Of a DNA stretch of 21,010 nucleotides, positions 7,634 through 15,199 are shown one piece after another. The stretch comes from Methanoregula sp. UBA154 (lineage in GTDB: Archaea; Halobacteriota; Methanomicrobia; Methanomicrobiales; Methanospirillaceae). The DNA is taken from contig DAPW01000006.1 of NCBI GenBank assembly GCA_002502245.1, positions 1 to 21,010 on the forward strand, written 5' to 3'. The notes beneath the pieces are model-generated. The model searched no databases. It saw only the letters and a list, made by a program, of their open reading frames with translations, and was not told the DNA's origin. The position numbers and the translations under genes are program-made. Numbering within the stretch: the stretch's first letter is position 1; the number at the start of each line of letters is the position of its first letter.

Positions 7634-8518
7634 TTACTGTTTCTTTATCTGTTCTGCAAGACGCAGCAGCTCCCCGCGGGATGCCCCGGGATATTTTTTC
7701 AGGTACGCGGCAACCTCCGGTTCGTGCAGGAGGGTGCAGCATGCGCAGTTCCAGACCCGGCCCCCGTTTGAACTCTCCGCCCACTGCCCGAGACTCTCGT
7801 CCCGGCAGGGATAGAACGGGCAGTAACAGAAATCGCAGGACTGCCCTTCGAAATGGCAGGGGTAATAGGGGCAGTTCTCCGGAACCCACGGGACCCAGTG
7901 CTCGCCCCGGAACCGGCTGAAGATGAAGAATGCCGGTCGGTCGGCCTTCACTCCCCTGTCGTGGCGCGTGAGTGCTTCCGGGATGCCGTGGAGCACTGCT
8001 TCGCGCACCCTCTTTCCTGCGTCTGTCATCCGGCCGGCATTCCGATGGCTCGTCTCACCTTCGCACGCAGCAATGACCGCATCGGCCGGTGTCCCGGTCA
8101 GCGGAAGGTCGAGCGCCAGCAGGGCCTCGGTCTTTGCCTCGGTCGCGACCAGAATGGTCTCAAGGAGTGCCGCATCGCTCAATCCCTCGCTGCTGTTGAT
8201 AAGGATATTGATACTCCCGGCACCTTCGGGCCCTTCGCGACGGATCCCGGCCGTGATGAAGACCGTGATAAAATCGTACTGGAGCACGCAGGCCTGGCCG
8301 GCCGGAACCATTGTCAGGAGACCGAAATAATCCCCTCCGATACCAGCGCCGGCCGCCGCGATCCCGAGTTTCTTTGCCGCGTCCTCAGGATCCGGGACCG
8401 ATCCGGCGGTATGGTTCAGGAGCGTGGAGACCGTGCGGATGCCGCCGTTGATGCCGGTGCTTGCAGCGCGGAACGACCCGCGGACGAAAAGAGTATCGGA
8501 TTCGGTATAATATCTCAT
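7634..8518 (-). CDS. cbiZ: Adenosylcobinamide amidohydrolase CbiZ fused to a C-terminal Cys-rich domain
   Basis: The product is 294 residues. CbiZ removes the aminopropanol side chain of adenosylcobinamide to give adenosylcobyric acid, letting archaea salvage incomplete corrinoids. The CbiZ domain spans about 1-190, with GGIRTVSTLLNH, a GIGGDYFGLLT stretch, NILINSSEGLSDAALLE and LTGTPADAVIAAC. Residues 214-262 form a cysteine cluster (216, 221, 228, 231, 233, 238, 258, 260 and 261, in ENCPYYPCHFEG and CDFCYCPFYPC), resembling the small Cys-rich zinc-finger-like family PF04071. The ATG at 8518 overlaps the stop of the upstream gene as ATGA, so the two are translationally coupled. The Cys-rich tail could bind metal or sense redox state; that is inference. 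Confidence 0.85.
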   Translation of the reverse strand: MRYYTESDTLFVRGSFRAASTGINGGIRTVSTLLNHTAGSVPDPEDAAKKLGIAAAGAGIGGDYFGLLTMVPAGQACVLQYDFITVFITAGIRREGPEGAGSINILINSSEGLSDAALLETILVATEAKTEALLALDLPLTGTPADAVIAACEGETSHRNAGRMTDAGKRVREAVLHGIPEALTRHDRGVKADRPAFFIFSRFRGEHWVPWVPENCPYYPCHFEGQSCDFCYCPFYPCRDESLGQWAESSNGGRVWNCACCTLLHEPEVAAYLKKYPGASRGELLRLAEQIKKQ

Positions 8519-8877
8519 GCAATGGAATAGCGCATGCGATCCTTGAGCTCCTGCTGTTTGCCGGCATTCCAGCCGGAAACGTCCTGCAGGTACCCGGTGA
8601 CGCGGCTGACCTGCACCACATCGTGCGAACCGCACTCGGGGCAGACCGCCTGCCCGCAGAGCGGGCAGTACTCGATGCCCGAGATGATCTCGTGGTTGCA
8701 GTGGCAGTGATCGAGCGGGCACATCAGTTCAAGGTGCGTCTCACCGCAGTTGGGACAGGGATTTTCATCTACAATAAGGTGGCAGGTATGGCACTTGTAT
8801 TTGCGCTCCTTTTCCGGAATATCATCCAGATTCTTATATTTATCTGCTATTTTCCTCTGTTCTGCTGTCCAATCCAT
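8515..8877 (-). CDS. Stand-alone glycyl-radical/zinc domain of anaerobic ribonucleotide reductase (NrdD C-terminus-like)
   Basis: The product is 120 residues. The C-terminal half matches the end of class III anaerobic ribonucleotide reductase: a four-Cys zinc site (71, 74, 79 and 82 in YCPLCG and CPECG), then SRVTGYL with the candidate radical Gly95, then VSGWNAGKQQELKDR. The N-terminal half has further Cys pairs (29/32, 41/44, 53/58/60), as in rubredoxin- or zinc-ribbon-like domains. The large catalytic barrel of NrdD (over 500 residues) is absent. A TATA-like AATATTTATT at about 8899-8909 sits about 25-30 nt before the ATG at 8877, favouring a leaderless start there over the Met at 8892. 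It is the first gene of an operon with cbiZ. Confidence 0.72.
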   Translation of the reverse strand: MDWTAEQRKIADKYKNLDDIPEKERKYKCHTCHLIVDENPCPNCGETHLELMCPLDHCHCNHEIISGIEYCPLCGQAVCPECGSHDVVQVSRVTGYLQDVSGWNAGKQQELKDRMRYSIA

Positions 8878-8892
8878 ACTATAACATTGCAC

Positions 8893-9135
8893 AGGTCATT
8901 AATAAATATTTAGAACCAGCAGGTTCGGTGGACTGCGATTTCATGGATAAAAAAGCGCGCATATTCAGATCTGGCCGCAAAAAGCCCGTCATTTAAATAC
9001 AACAATACAATCAGGGTAAATATCAGGGCCGGTTATGGGATCAGGGCGTAATTATTCCCCTGTGCCGGATCGCACCAGATCGGTTCCCGCTGCCTGGATA
9101 TTGCCGGTAACGGCCCCGGATCCCTGCTTCCGGGA
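8893..9135. other. Intergenic region with no gene seen
   Basis: The left part (8895-8915) holds the AT-rich promoter of the minus-strand glycyl-radical gene. The right part is the region downstream of pyrF and contains short GC palindromes around CCCGG...CCGGG (about 9115-9140) that could mark a 3' end. No tRNA or small ORF is supportable here. Confidence 0.4.
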
Positions 9136-9774
9136 TTATCCGGTGCGGACGCGTGCAAACATTTCGGCAGCTGCTGCCGGGTCTTCTGCCTCGTAGATCG
9201 CGCGGCCGACAATGATCCCGTCTGCGAGTGCTGCAACGGCTGCCGCATCCCCGCCCTGTGCACCAATGCCCGGTGAGAGGATCTTCCGCTTCCCGACAAT
9301 CTTCCGCAGTACCTTCACGCGCTCCGGGCGGGTGGCGGGGGCGATGATCCCGTCCGCCCCGCATTCCATGGCAAGGCCCGCGATCTTCTCTGCGGCACCG
9401 CCATGGAAAAATAAGGGTGCCCCGGGATGGCTCATCTCGGCAACCACGAAACAGGCCCCGCCATAGTCCCCGGCTACATCGACACAGGCCTGCACCGAAT
9501 CTTTTCCGGTAAAGCCATGGCAGATAAGGGAAGAGAACCCGGCGTCAAACACCTGCCCGGCGATCAGCCGGTTCGTGTTCGGGATATCGGCGACCTTGAA
9601 ATCAGCGATGAGCGGGAGGTCAAGCGGGTCGAGTTCCTCCGCAACAGCAAGCCCGCAGGAGAGTATGAGCGGGTAGCCGAGCTTGATCGCATCAAGGTGG
9701 GGAGCACAGGCATGGGCAATTTTCAGCGCCTGCTTTTTTTCGGTCACGTCCAGCGCGAGGATCAGTTCAGCCAT
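9136..9774 (-). CDS. pyrF: Orotidine 5'-phosphate decarboxylase
   Basis: The product is 212 residues, the usual length for archaeal OMP decarboxylase, which converts OMP to UMP in the last step of pyrimidine synthesis. The TIM-barrel markers are intact: ALDV with Asp9, the catalytic D-x-K-x-x-D-I core in IADFKVADIPNT (Asp58, Lys60, Asp63), and the phosphate-binding SPGIGAQGG and GIIVGRAIY loops near the C-terminus. Its ATG lies inside the last codons of the deoxyhypusine synthase gene (8-bp overlap), with GGAG about 9 nt upstream within that gene, so the two are co-transcribed and coupled. The pair has no obvious metabolic link. Confidence 0.95.
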   Translation of the reverse strand: MAELILALDVTEKKQALKIAHACAPHLDAIKLGYPLILSCGLAVAEELDPLDLPLIADFKVADIPNTNRLIAGQVFDAGFSSLICHGFTGKDSVQACVDVAGDYGGACFVVAEMSHPGAPLFFHGGAAEKIAGLAMECGADGIIAPATRPERVKVLRKIVGKRKILSPGIGAQGGDAAAVAALADGIIVGRAIYEAEDPAAAAEMFARVRTG

Positions 9775-10705
9775 GGTGGAGCCGCTCCATGACAGCCGCA
9801 GCCAGCACGGGCAGGGTGATCGTAGCGTCGCCGTACACGGTCACTGCCTGTGCCTCTTCCGTGATCTTGCCCCACGACCGGGCCTCGTCCAGCGTTGCGC
9901 CCGAGAGCCCGCCAAGGTCCGGGCGGTCCCCGGTCAGCTGGATCGCATAGCTGAACCCGTTCGGGGTCATCAGCATGCTCTGGAGGATGAAGTTCTTCGG
10001 CACCCCGCCGCCCACGAGCATGGCACCGGCTTTCGTTGCGGTGAAGCACCGGTCCATCAGCGCCGGCATGTCGGCAAAGGCATCGACGGTCACCTTGTTC
10101 GTCTGGGAGAAGAGCCAGTACTGGAGGCCTATCATCGAGTCCTGCACCGCGGGATTGTACACCGGGACCCCGTTCCGGGCAGCGGTGTGGAGGATGCCGG
10201 ATTTCGCGTGCTTCCCGATATGCTCGAGAAGGCCGGAGATTGAGATCGTGGAGCCCGGTTCGAGTTCGCCGAATACACCCTGCATGAACTCCTCGAAGTG
10301 CTCGAAGGCCTCGTTCGGGAGGTAGACATCATAGATGCGGTTGATCTCGTCATGCCGGAGTTCGATGTCATTGCAGAAGGCCGTGCCGTGGAAGTGCCGG
10401 CACCCGATCGCCTCGATGATGTCATGGGTCAGGTTGGCACCGGTCGAGACGAGTACATCGATGTGGCCTTCCCTGATCAGGTCGGAGACAATCCCGCCCA
10501 TGCCGGCCGGCACCATCGCGCCGGCAAGCCCGAAGAACTTCGTCGTTCCCTGTTCCCGGAGCATCTGCTCCCAGATGTCTGCGGCGCGGGCAAGCGATCC
10601 GCCATTGTAGGCGCCGGCCCTTCCCATCGCCTCCACCAGTTCGTTCACCGTCATCTTTTTGCTCACATGGAGCTGGGTGACCGGCATCTCGCAAGGTTGT
10701 GTCAT
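9767..10705 (-). CDS. dys: Deoxyhypusine synthase
   Basis: The product is 312 residues. It transfers the aminobutyl group of spermidine to a lysine of initiation factor aIF5A, using NAD. Family marks are YNGGSLARAADIWEQML, the NAD-binding STGANLTHDI, FHGTAFCNDIELRHDEINRIYDVYLP, GGGVPKNF and the C-terminal DEARSWGKI, where Lys280 corresponds to the catalytic lysine, followed by VYGDATITLP. The protein is complete. The start at 10705 has GGGG 6-9 nt upstream; Met7 (10687) is an alternative. A CTTTAAAG box at 10741-10748 is a possible TATA element. The gene is first in the operon with pyrF. Confidence 0.93.
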   Translation of the reverse strand: MTQPCEMPVTQLHVSKKMTVNELVEAMGRAGAYNGGSLARAADIWEQMLREQGTTKFFGLAGAMVPAGMGGIVSDLIREGHIDVLVSTGANLTHDIIEAIGCRHFHGTAFCNDIELRHDEINRIYDVYLPNEAFEHFEEFMQGVFGELEPGSTISISGLLEHIGKHAKSGILHTAARNGVPVYNPAVQDSMIGLQYWLFSQTNKVTVDAFADMPALMDRCFTATKAGAMLVGGGVPKNFILQSMLMTPNGFSYAIQLTGDRPDLGGLSGATLDEARSWGKITEEAQAVTVYGDATITLPVLAAAVMERLHHG

Positions 10706-10771
10706 ACATTCCCCGGAATTATTGCAGGGATATTGGTTTTCTTTAAAGATAACTGTGTTTCAGGAAAAAAC

Positions 10772-11217
10772 TGCTCTGGAGAAACGGGCATGAACTTTAT
10801 CAGTTCGCAATGGAATCATGAAAATTGCAGATATGAGGGCTCCCCGCCTCAGGGCCTCTCGCGGGGCACGGCGGGGCAGTTTGTGTATTTTCCAAAATGC
10901 TCCCGGTAATTGATCCGCCGCGGGGGCGCCCCGTCGGGGGCGGCGGCAACTATCATAACTGGGGGTATGGGGTCTCAACCCCCATTATTCTCTCTGAATT
11001 AATTCGATTTTCATAGGAAAACCTTCGTACAATTCTAACGCTTCACCCCCGCCGCTGTGGCATCCCCGAATTATAATAATGCCGTATGAGCTGGTCAATT
11101 TTGAATGAGGACGTTACAGATAATTCCAGGGCATCGCATGCGCCATGAGCCCCCAACGGGGGCAGGGTTGGCGCAAGGGGGGCGATTTAATAACTTTATA
11201 ATGATTTTTACAGAACA
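10772..11217 (+). mobile_element. MITE-like element, long form (446 bp), intact
   Basis: The left end TGCTCTGGAGAAA and the right end TTTTTACAGAACA pair as imperfect inverted repeats, with GAAAAAAC duplicated outside. The module order is the same as in the copy at 4541-5008: the CGGGCATGAAC segment; a compound hairpin at 10842-10876 (CCCCGCC...GGCGGGG with inner GCCTC-TCGC-GGGGC); a CCGCCG...CGGCGG hairpin containing GCCCC-GTC-GGGGGC (about 10916-10948); GGGGG...CCCCC (10962-10984); GATTTTCATAGGAAA; the GGCATCCCC module; and GCCCCC-AAC-GGGGGC (about 11149-11164). Its second half is closest to the copy ending at 15607. No protein is encoded. It lies directly upstream of the membrane-protein gene. 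Confidence 0.87.
11194..11202 (+). promoter_or_regulatory. TATA-like box inside the repeat element, facing the membrane-protein gene
   Basis: CTTTATAAT sits within the right end of the 10772-11217 element, about 37-45 nt before the ATG at 11239, so initiation would fall near 11225. The equivalent position in the copy ending at 15607 reads ACTTTACAATG, a weaker match. The element may therefore have brought, or evolved, a promoter here. Confidence 0.4.
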
Positions 11218-11238
11218 GAAAAAACCGTAACCGTCCTG

Positions 11239-12417
11239 ATGTACTGCCTGGACCAGAAGTACTATCGTTTAATGCCCCGGAGATCAACAATAGTGAACCG
11301 GAATTTCCGGGTGAGAACACTGACTGCAGGCATGATGAATACAGGGATCCCGGTGGATGCTCCACTCAGACAGGTGATCCGGGATGAATTAGCGGGTGTG
11401 CAGAAGAGCCGTGCGGACCTGATGACACCCCACAGTCCCGGGGGAATCCACCTTGTTACTCTCCTTGTATGCCTGCTCATCAACGGGATCTTTTTCCTGA
11501 CCCGGTCTGATTATTTCGGGCTTTTCATAGCGGCCAGCTTCTACCTGAACATGTTCTATTTTATCACCCTGATTATACCGACAAATTTTAAAAAAACCAA
11601 CCTTCCGGCAGCAGACCTCTCGCGGCTCCAGGCATGGCTCAAAGAGATCGGGGTAACCTCAGGAACAACCCGGTTTACCCGGCTGTTCATCAACGCGCTC
11701 TTCATGAACAGCCGGGCACTCTCGCTGGGGATCGGCCTTATCTTCTCCATTGACATTGCATTCACGCTCGTCCATTATTCCCAGGGGCTTCCGCTCATGA
11801 CAACGGCCATTGTCATCACGCAGTGCGCCATCATCGTCATCTTCTACCTGCTGGTCTGGAAGATGGAACCCTTCTCAACAACCTATGTAAAAAAAGTGGA
11901 ACAGGTGAAAAGGAGGCTCCACCGGCAGAACCTTCCGCCACAACTCGTTACCGCCATGTTCCTGTTCGGCTTCCTGCTCGCAATATTTTTGTTTTTAACC
12001 ACCATCATCTACCTGCCGGGCGTGACGCTGAACGCCTTCCTGGACCAGTCGCAACTGAAGGAACTCGGGCACCTCTTCATCCTGCTTGCCATCCTTGCGA
12101 TCAGCCAGTATTTCATCATCCGCTTCATCCATGGGATAACCAGCAGGGCGATGGCAGAGCGGCTCTTTGACTTCAAGGAACATTCCCTCCACGACCTTCT
12201 GGATGCAGAGACTGAAACCCTGTCCGGAACAGCGGATACGGGCGAAAATCCCCTCGAGACCGGAACGCTCCTGCTCGAATCAAAGATTTTCATCGTGAGG
12301 CGCAGTACGTTTGCCGGAGCGTTCCCGGTCTTTATCGTGGACCTCGATTTCTCTGTACTGATGGATACGACGACCCTGACCGCCATCAGGGGCTATATTA
12401 CCGAGCGACAACGATAA
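11239..12417 (+). CDS. Polytopic membrane protein of unknown function
   Basis: The product is up to 392 residues with about six predicted membrane segments (about 70-88, 92-113, 160-180, 186-206, 238-260 and 278-298). They are arranged in three hairpins separated by basic cytoplasmic-looking loops (AWLKEIG..., KKVEQVKRRLHRQ). The C-terminal tail of about 85 residues is soluble and beta-rich, with SKIFIVRRS and FIVDLDFSVLMDTTTLT. I do not recognise the family. The start is uncertain: ATGs at 11239, 11272, 11332 and 11335 are all in frame and none has a strong ribosome site. 11239 fits the TATA-like box in the upstream element. The gene begins only 21 bp after the element and is followed by a lone methyltransferase gene. 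Confidence 0.65.
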   Translation: MYCLDQKYYRLMPRRSTIVNRNFRVRTLTAGMMNTGIPVDAPLRQVIRDELAGVQKSRADLMTPHSPGGIHLVTLLVCLLINGIFFLTRSDYFGLFIAASFYLNMFYFITLIIPTNFKKTNLPAADLSRLQAWLKEIGVTSGTTRFTRLFINALFMNSRALSLGIGLIFSIDIAFTLVHYSQGLPLMTTAIVITQCAIIVIFYLLVWKMEPFSTTYVKKVEQVKRRLHRQNLPPQLVTAMFLFGFLLAIFLFLTTIIYLPGVTLNAFLDQSQLKELGHLFILLAILAISQYFIIRFIHGITSRAMAERLFDFKEHSLHDLLDAETETLSGTADTGENPLETGTLLLESKIFIVRRSTFAGAFPVFIVDLDFSVLMDTTTLTAIRGYITERQR

Positions 12418-12452
12418 ACGAGCGGGAGACTCTTTTTTAGCCATGCTCTTTT

Positions 12453-12629
12453 TTAAAAAATCGTACCGTCTGGTGTCTGTGTTTTAGGGAACGATGAGGG
12501 ATCGGTGATGGTGAACCAGCCCGCCCCGTTCAGGAAAGTACTCCCCCGGACCGTGAACGCTACAAAGTTATCGGTATACGAATCAATTAGTATCTCAATG
12601 CCGGCACCGATCGGATCCGAATTCAGTAT
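12453..12629 (-). pseudogene. Possible 3' remnant of a surface-protein-like gene
   Basis: The minus-strand frame ending at a TAA (12453-12455) reads as a natural beta-rich peptide for about 57 codons, with AGIEILIDSYTDNF, AFTVRGSTFLNGAGWFTI and TDPSSFPKTQTPDG. Upstream of about 12630 the same frame turns into antisense of the methyltransferase gene and has no start signal. Base composition is less GC-rich than in the methyltransferase. It could be the C-terminus of an exported protein truncated when the methyltransferase gene arrived, or simply chance. If real, the plus-strand N-terminal 40 residues of the methyltransferase reading are not coding. Confidence 0.3.
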
Positions 12630-14967
12630 GTCAGCAGGCCTGTCCCCCCAGGGCACGGCGCTTCTCACCACGCTTGAGGCTGCACGGGATCTTCTCTCCC
12701 GCCACCTGGTCCGTGAATATCATGCTGTCAGCGATCCCGACCTGAATTACACCATCGTCTCATCACTCCTCCAGCTCCTTTTTCTCCGGACCGGCCAGGA
12801 GTGCGGATTTGTTGAACCGGAAACGCTCACGCTCCTTTCCGAATGCGACGGGATTGCCGGGCGTATGGCGCGGGCCTGTTCCGATGCCGGGCTCAGCCCG
12901 GACGCCTTCCTTGAGACCGGGCACCGTGGTTCCCATGTCGTTCCCGTCTCCCCTGACGCGCCGCTTCGTGAGCTGCTCATCCGGATGAATGGGCCGGAAG
13001 TTCCCGTGCCCACTGTCGGGCTTCCTCTGGAGGAACTTGTCCGGGTCTTTGAGCACTTCCTTGGAACAAGGATACAGGCGGCTGAAGGTCACCGGGTGAA
13101 GCGAACCGGCAAATCCGCACTGCTCTATACCGGTACTGTGGATATTCCCCCGCAGGCCGTTATCGGGTATATGGTATCTGCCATTGCCGGTGAAGGGACA
13201 GAGGATGCCGCATTCAACGGCCGGCCGGCGCGCAGGATCCTCGACCCGGCATGCGGTGCCGGGCTCTTCCTCCTTGCAGCGTTCCGGTTCCTTGCCAGCA
13301 GAAAAATCCCTTCCAACGGGCAGGACCCGGAAGGCGGTGTTCCACGCTCGATCCTCTGCAGCTCTGTGTTTGGTACGGATATCGATCCTGAATCCGTGTG
13401 TGCAGCACGTTTTATTCTCCTGCTTGCATTCATCGAAGAAGAGCGGTGCTCAGACTCCGGACTTCTCTCCCCCCATCAGATATCCGGCATCTGTGCATGC
13501 CTGACAAGAACCATCCGGTGCGGCAATGCACTGATTGGGCCGGATTATTTCTCCGGTAAACCTGTGTACCCGTTCAATGCGGAGGAGCGCCGGAAAGTGA
13601 ACCCGCTGGACTGGACTACAACCTTTCCTGAAATTATTGCTCAAGGCGGATTCGATGCGCTGGTCGGGGCTCCGCCACCGTACCGGCCGTTTGCAGTGCA
13701 GGCACGGGAGGAATATTTCCAGATGCATTATGATACCTATGCTCCATCGGCCGGCCTGTATGGCTACTTCCTTGAGAAAGGGATCTCGCTCCTCCGCCCG
13801 GGCGGGCTCCTTGCATTTCTCGTCCCGTCAACCTTCCTGCGATCCCGGCACGCCCGGCCTCTCCGTCACTTCCTCCTCGCCACCCAGATTGAGAAGATCG
13901 CCGGCACCGGCAGAACCCGCACCCTGCAGGAAGGCCCGGCGCAGGTGTATGTCCTCTCTCTCCGGAACCAGCCGCCGGCCCGGCCGTTCATCATATCACC
14001 GGAGGGGCGTGGATCCGGACCACTGCAGAACGCTTTTTCCGGCACCCGGCATTTTATGCTCGACCAGCGATCGCTCGGTGACGGGGGCTGGAACCTTGAA
14101 GATACGCGCGAAGCAGACCTCTTAAAAAAAATACAGGTGGCAGGGACCCTGCTGGATGATTATATTCTGGGCCAGATCGATGCAGGGATTCACCGGATAC
14201 GGAAGAACCCGCGGGTCGTGGATCCGGAGACCAGAGATCATCTGACAAAGAACGCATGGTGGTGCCGGCGATTTTTTATTCCGCTTCTGCAGCCGGCCGA
14301 TATCCGACGGTATGTGCCGGCGAGACCCGCGAATTTTCTTATCTCAATAAAAAATTCCCGGGACCTCAGGAAGTGCCGTGCAGTATCCGGATATCTCGAA
14401 TCGGCTGCAAAACAGATGGATCCGGGCCCCGGTGCTGCAGATGGGATGGATGACCACGACTCTCCTGCAGGAATTTTTGCACAGAATGAGGAACAGGATC
14501 AGCTCGTGCCGAAGATCATTTTTTCTCCTTACCAGCAGTGCCCGGCATTCTGTTACGATCCACAGGGTTCCTATGCAATTACGGGCACGCTCCTGACGAT
14601 TCCCCGGAACGATCCCTTTCTTGCAGCAGTCCTGAACTCAACGCTTGGCAGGTTCATCATTACGCATACCTTTCCGCAGACCGGCCGCGGATTCCACGTG
14701 AATCATCCAACCCTGGGAAAATTCCCCCTCATGACGCCGGACTTTGAGAAGCTCGCGGACAAGACACGTCACGGAAAAATTGTGGCCCTCGTTGCCCAGC
14801 TCCTCTCGCTGCACGATTATGTACAGAAGGCCGGAACCGACCAGGAGCGGCGGCTCGTGCAGCAGGAGATCGATGCAACGGACGTGCGGATCGATGCGCT
14901 GGTGTACGAGCTGTACGGGCTGACCATGGAGGAGATTGCTTTCGTGGAATCAGCATCCCGGTTGTAA
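12508..14967 (+). CDS. Solitary Eco57I/TaqI-like adenine-N6 DNA methyltransferase with altered motif IV
   Basis: The product is up to 819 residues. The layout is a helical N-terminal region (about 50-230), a Rossmann methyltransferase core and a TaqI-like target-recognition C-terminus. Motif I is intact (ILDPACGAGLFLL, about residues 244-256), as is the FGTDIDP acidic loop (about 288-294). Motif IV, normally (N/D/S)PP(Y/F), reads VGAPPPYRPF at about 387-392 (bases 13666-13683), so the catalytic Asn/Asp is replaced. The C-terminus has PKIIFSPYQ, LLTIPRNDPFLAAVLNS and the usual ending VYELYGLTMEEIAFVE. No nuclease motif or restriction partner is seen. The start at 12508 has GAGGG 7 nt upstream; Met at 12628 is the alternative. 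It may be an inactive or unusual modification enzyme. Confidence 0.8.
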   Translation: MVNQPAPFRKVLPRTVNATKLSVYESISISMPAPIGSEFSMSAGLSPQGTALLTTLEAARDLLSRHLVREYHAVSDPDLNYTIVSSLLQLLFLRTGQECGFVEPETLTLLSECDGIAGRMARACSDAGLSPDAFLETGHRGSHVVPVSPDAPLRELLIRMNGPEVPVPTVGLPLEELVRVFEHFLGTRIQAAEGHRVKRTGKSALLYTGTVDIPPQAVIGYMVSAIAGEGTEDAAFNGRPARRILDPACGAGLFLLAAFRFLASRKIPSNGQDPEGGVPRSILCSSVFGTDIDPESVCAARFILLLAFIEEERCSDSGLLSPHQISGICACLTRTIRCGNALIGPDYFSGKPVYPFNAEERRKVNPLDWTTTFPEIIAQGGFDALVGAPPPYRPFAVQAREEYFQMHYDTYAPSAGLYGYFLEKGISLLRPGGLLAFLVPSTFLRSRHARPLRHFLLATQIEKIAGTGRTRTLQEGPAQVYVLSLRNQPPARPFIISPEGRGSGPLQNAFSGTRHFMLDQRSLGDGGWNLEDTREADLLKKIQVAGTLLDDYILGQIDAGIHRIRKNPRVVDPETRDHLTKNAWWCRRFFIPLLQPADIRRYVPARPANFLISIKNSRDLRKCRAVSGYLESAAKQMDPGPGAADGMDDHDSPAGIFAQNEEQDQLVPKIIFSPYQQCPAFCYDPQGSYAITGTLLTIPRNDPFLAAVLNSTLGRFIITHTFPQTGRGFHVNHPTLGKFPLMTPDFEKLADKTRHGKIVALVAQLLSLHDYVQKAGTDQERRLVQQEIDATDVRIDALVYELYGLTMEEIAFVESASRL

Positions 14968-15061
14968 AAGGAATCACGAATCTTAAAAAACGGCCACCTA
15001 ATGCCCGTTTTGGGAAAACCGGAACCTGTTGCGGGAACACTGCCGGAAAAAAGAAAAATTC
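14968..15061. other. Intergenic region after the methyltransferase gene
   Basis: About 90 bp with no gene, ending in AAAAATTC immediately before the left-end-like sequence of a repeat copy at 15062. No obvious hairpin terminator is seen. Confidence 0.4.
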
Positions 15062-15191
15062 CGCCCGGTAGAAACAGGCATGAACAATGAGTTCGCACCA
15101 GAAGGATGAACATTGTTGAAGGGTCGCATGAGTATCAGGGATCCCTGTTTCAGGGCCTCTTTTCGTAACGGCGGGCAGGGGAATTTTCTGT
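15062..15191 (+). mobile_element. Left-end fragment of a long repeat element, interrupted
   Basis: CGCCCGGTAGAAACAGGCATGAAC aligns with the left end of the long copies, allowing a few changes in the terminal repeat. A degenerate version of the first hairpin module follows (CCCTGTTTCAGGGCC ... GGCGGGCAGGGG, about 15143-15181). At 15192 a second left end begins. This is therefore the stump of an older copy into which, or next to which, another copy inserted. No matching right end for it was found. Confidence 0.6.
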
Positions 15192-15199
15192 GATTTTTC

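Larger units (their letters stand above)
10764..11225 (+). repeat. 8-bp target-site duplication GAAAAAAC flanking the long element
   Basis: GAAAAAAC occurs at 10764-10771 and at 11218-11225, exactly outside the inverted ends of the element. It is the third different perfect 8-bp flank in this window, which fixes the element boundaries independently. Confidence 0.8.

Noticed and set aside
12508..14967. Complete type IIG restriction-modification enzyme or BREX PglX
   Set aside because: No PD-(D/E)xK or other nuclease motif is visible in the N-terminal region, and no BREX or restriction partner genes are in the window.
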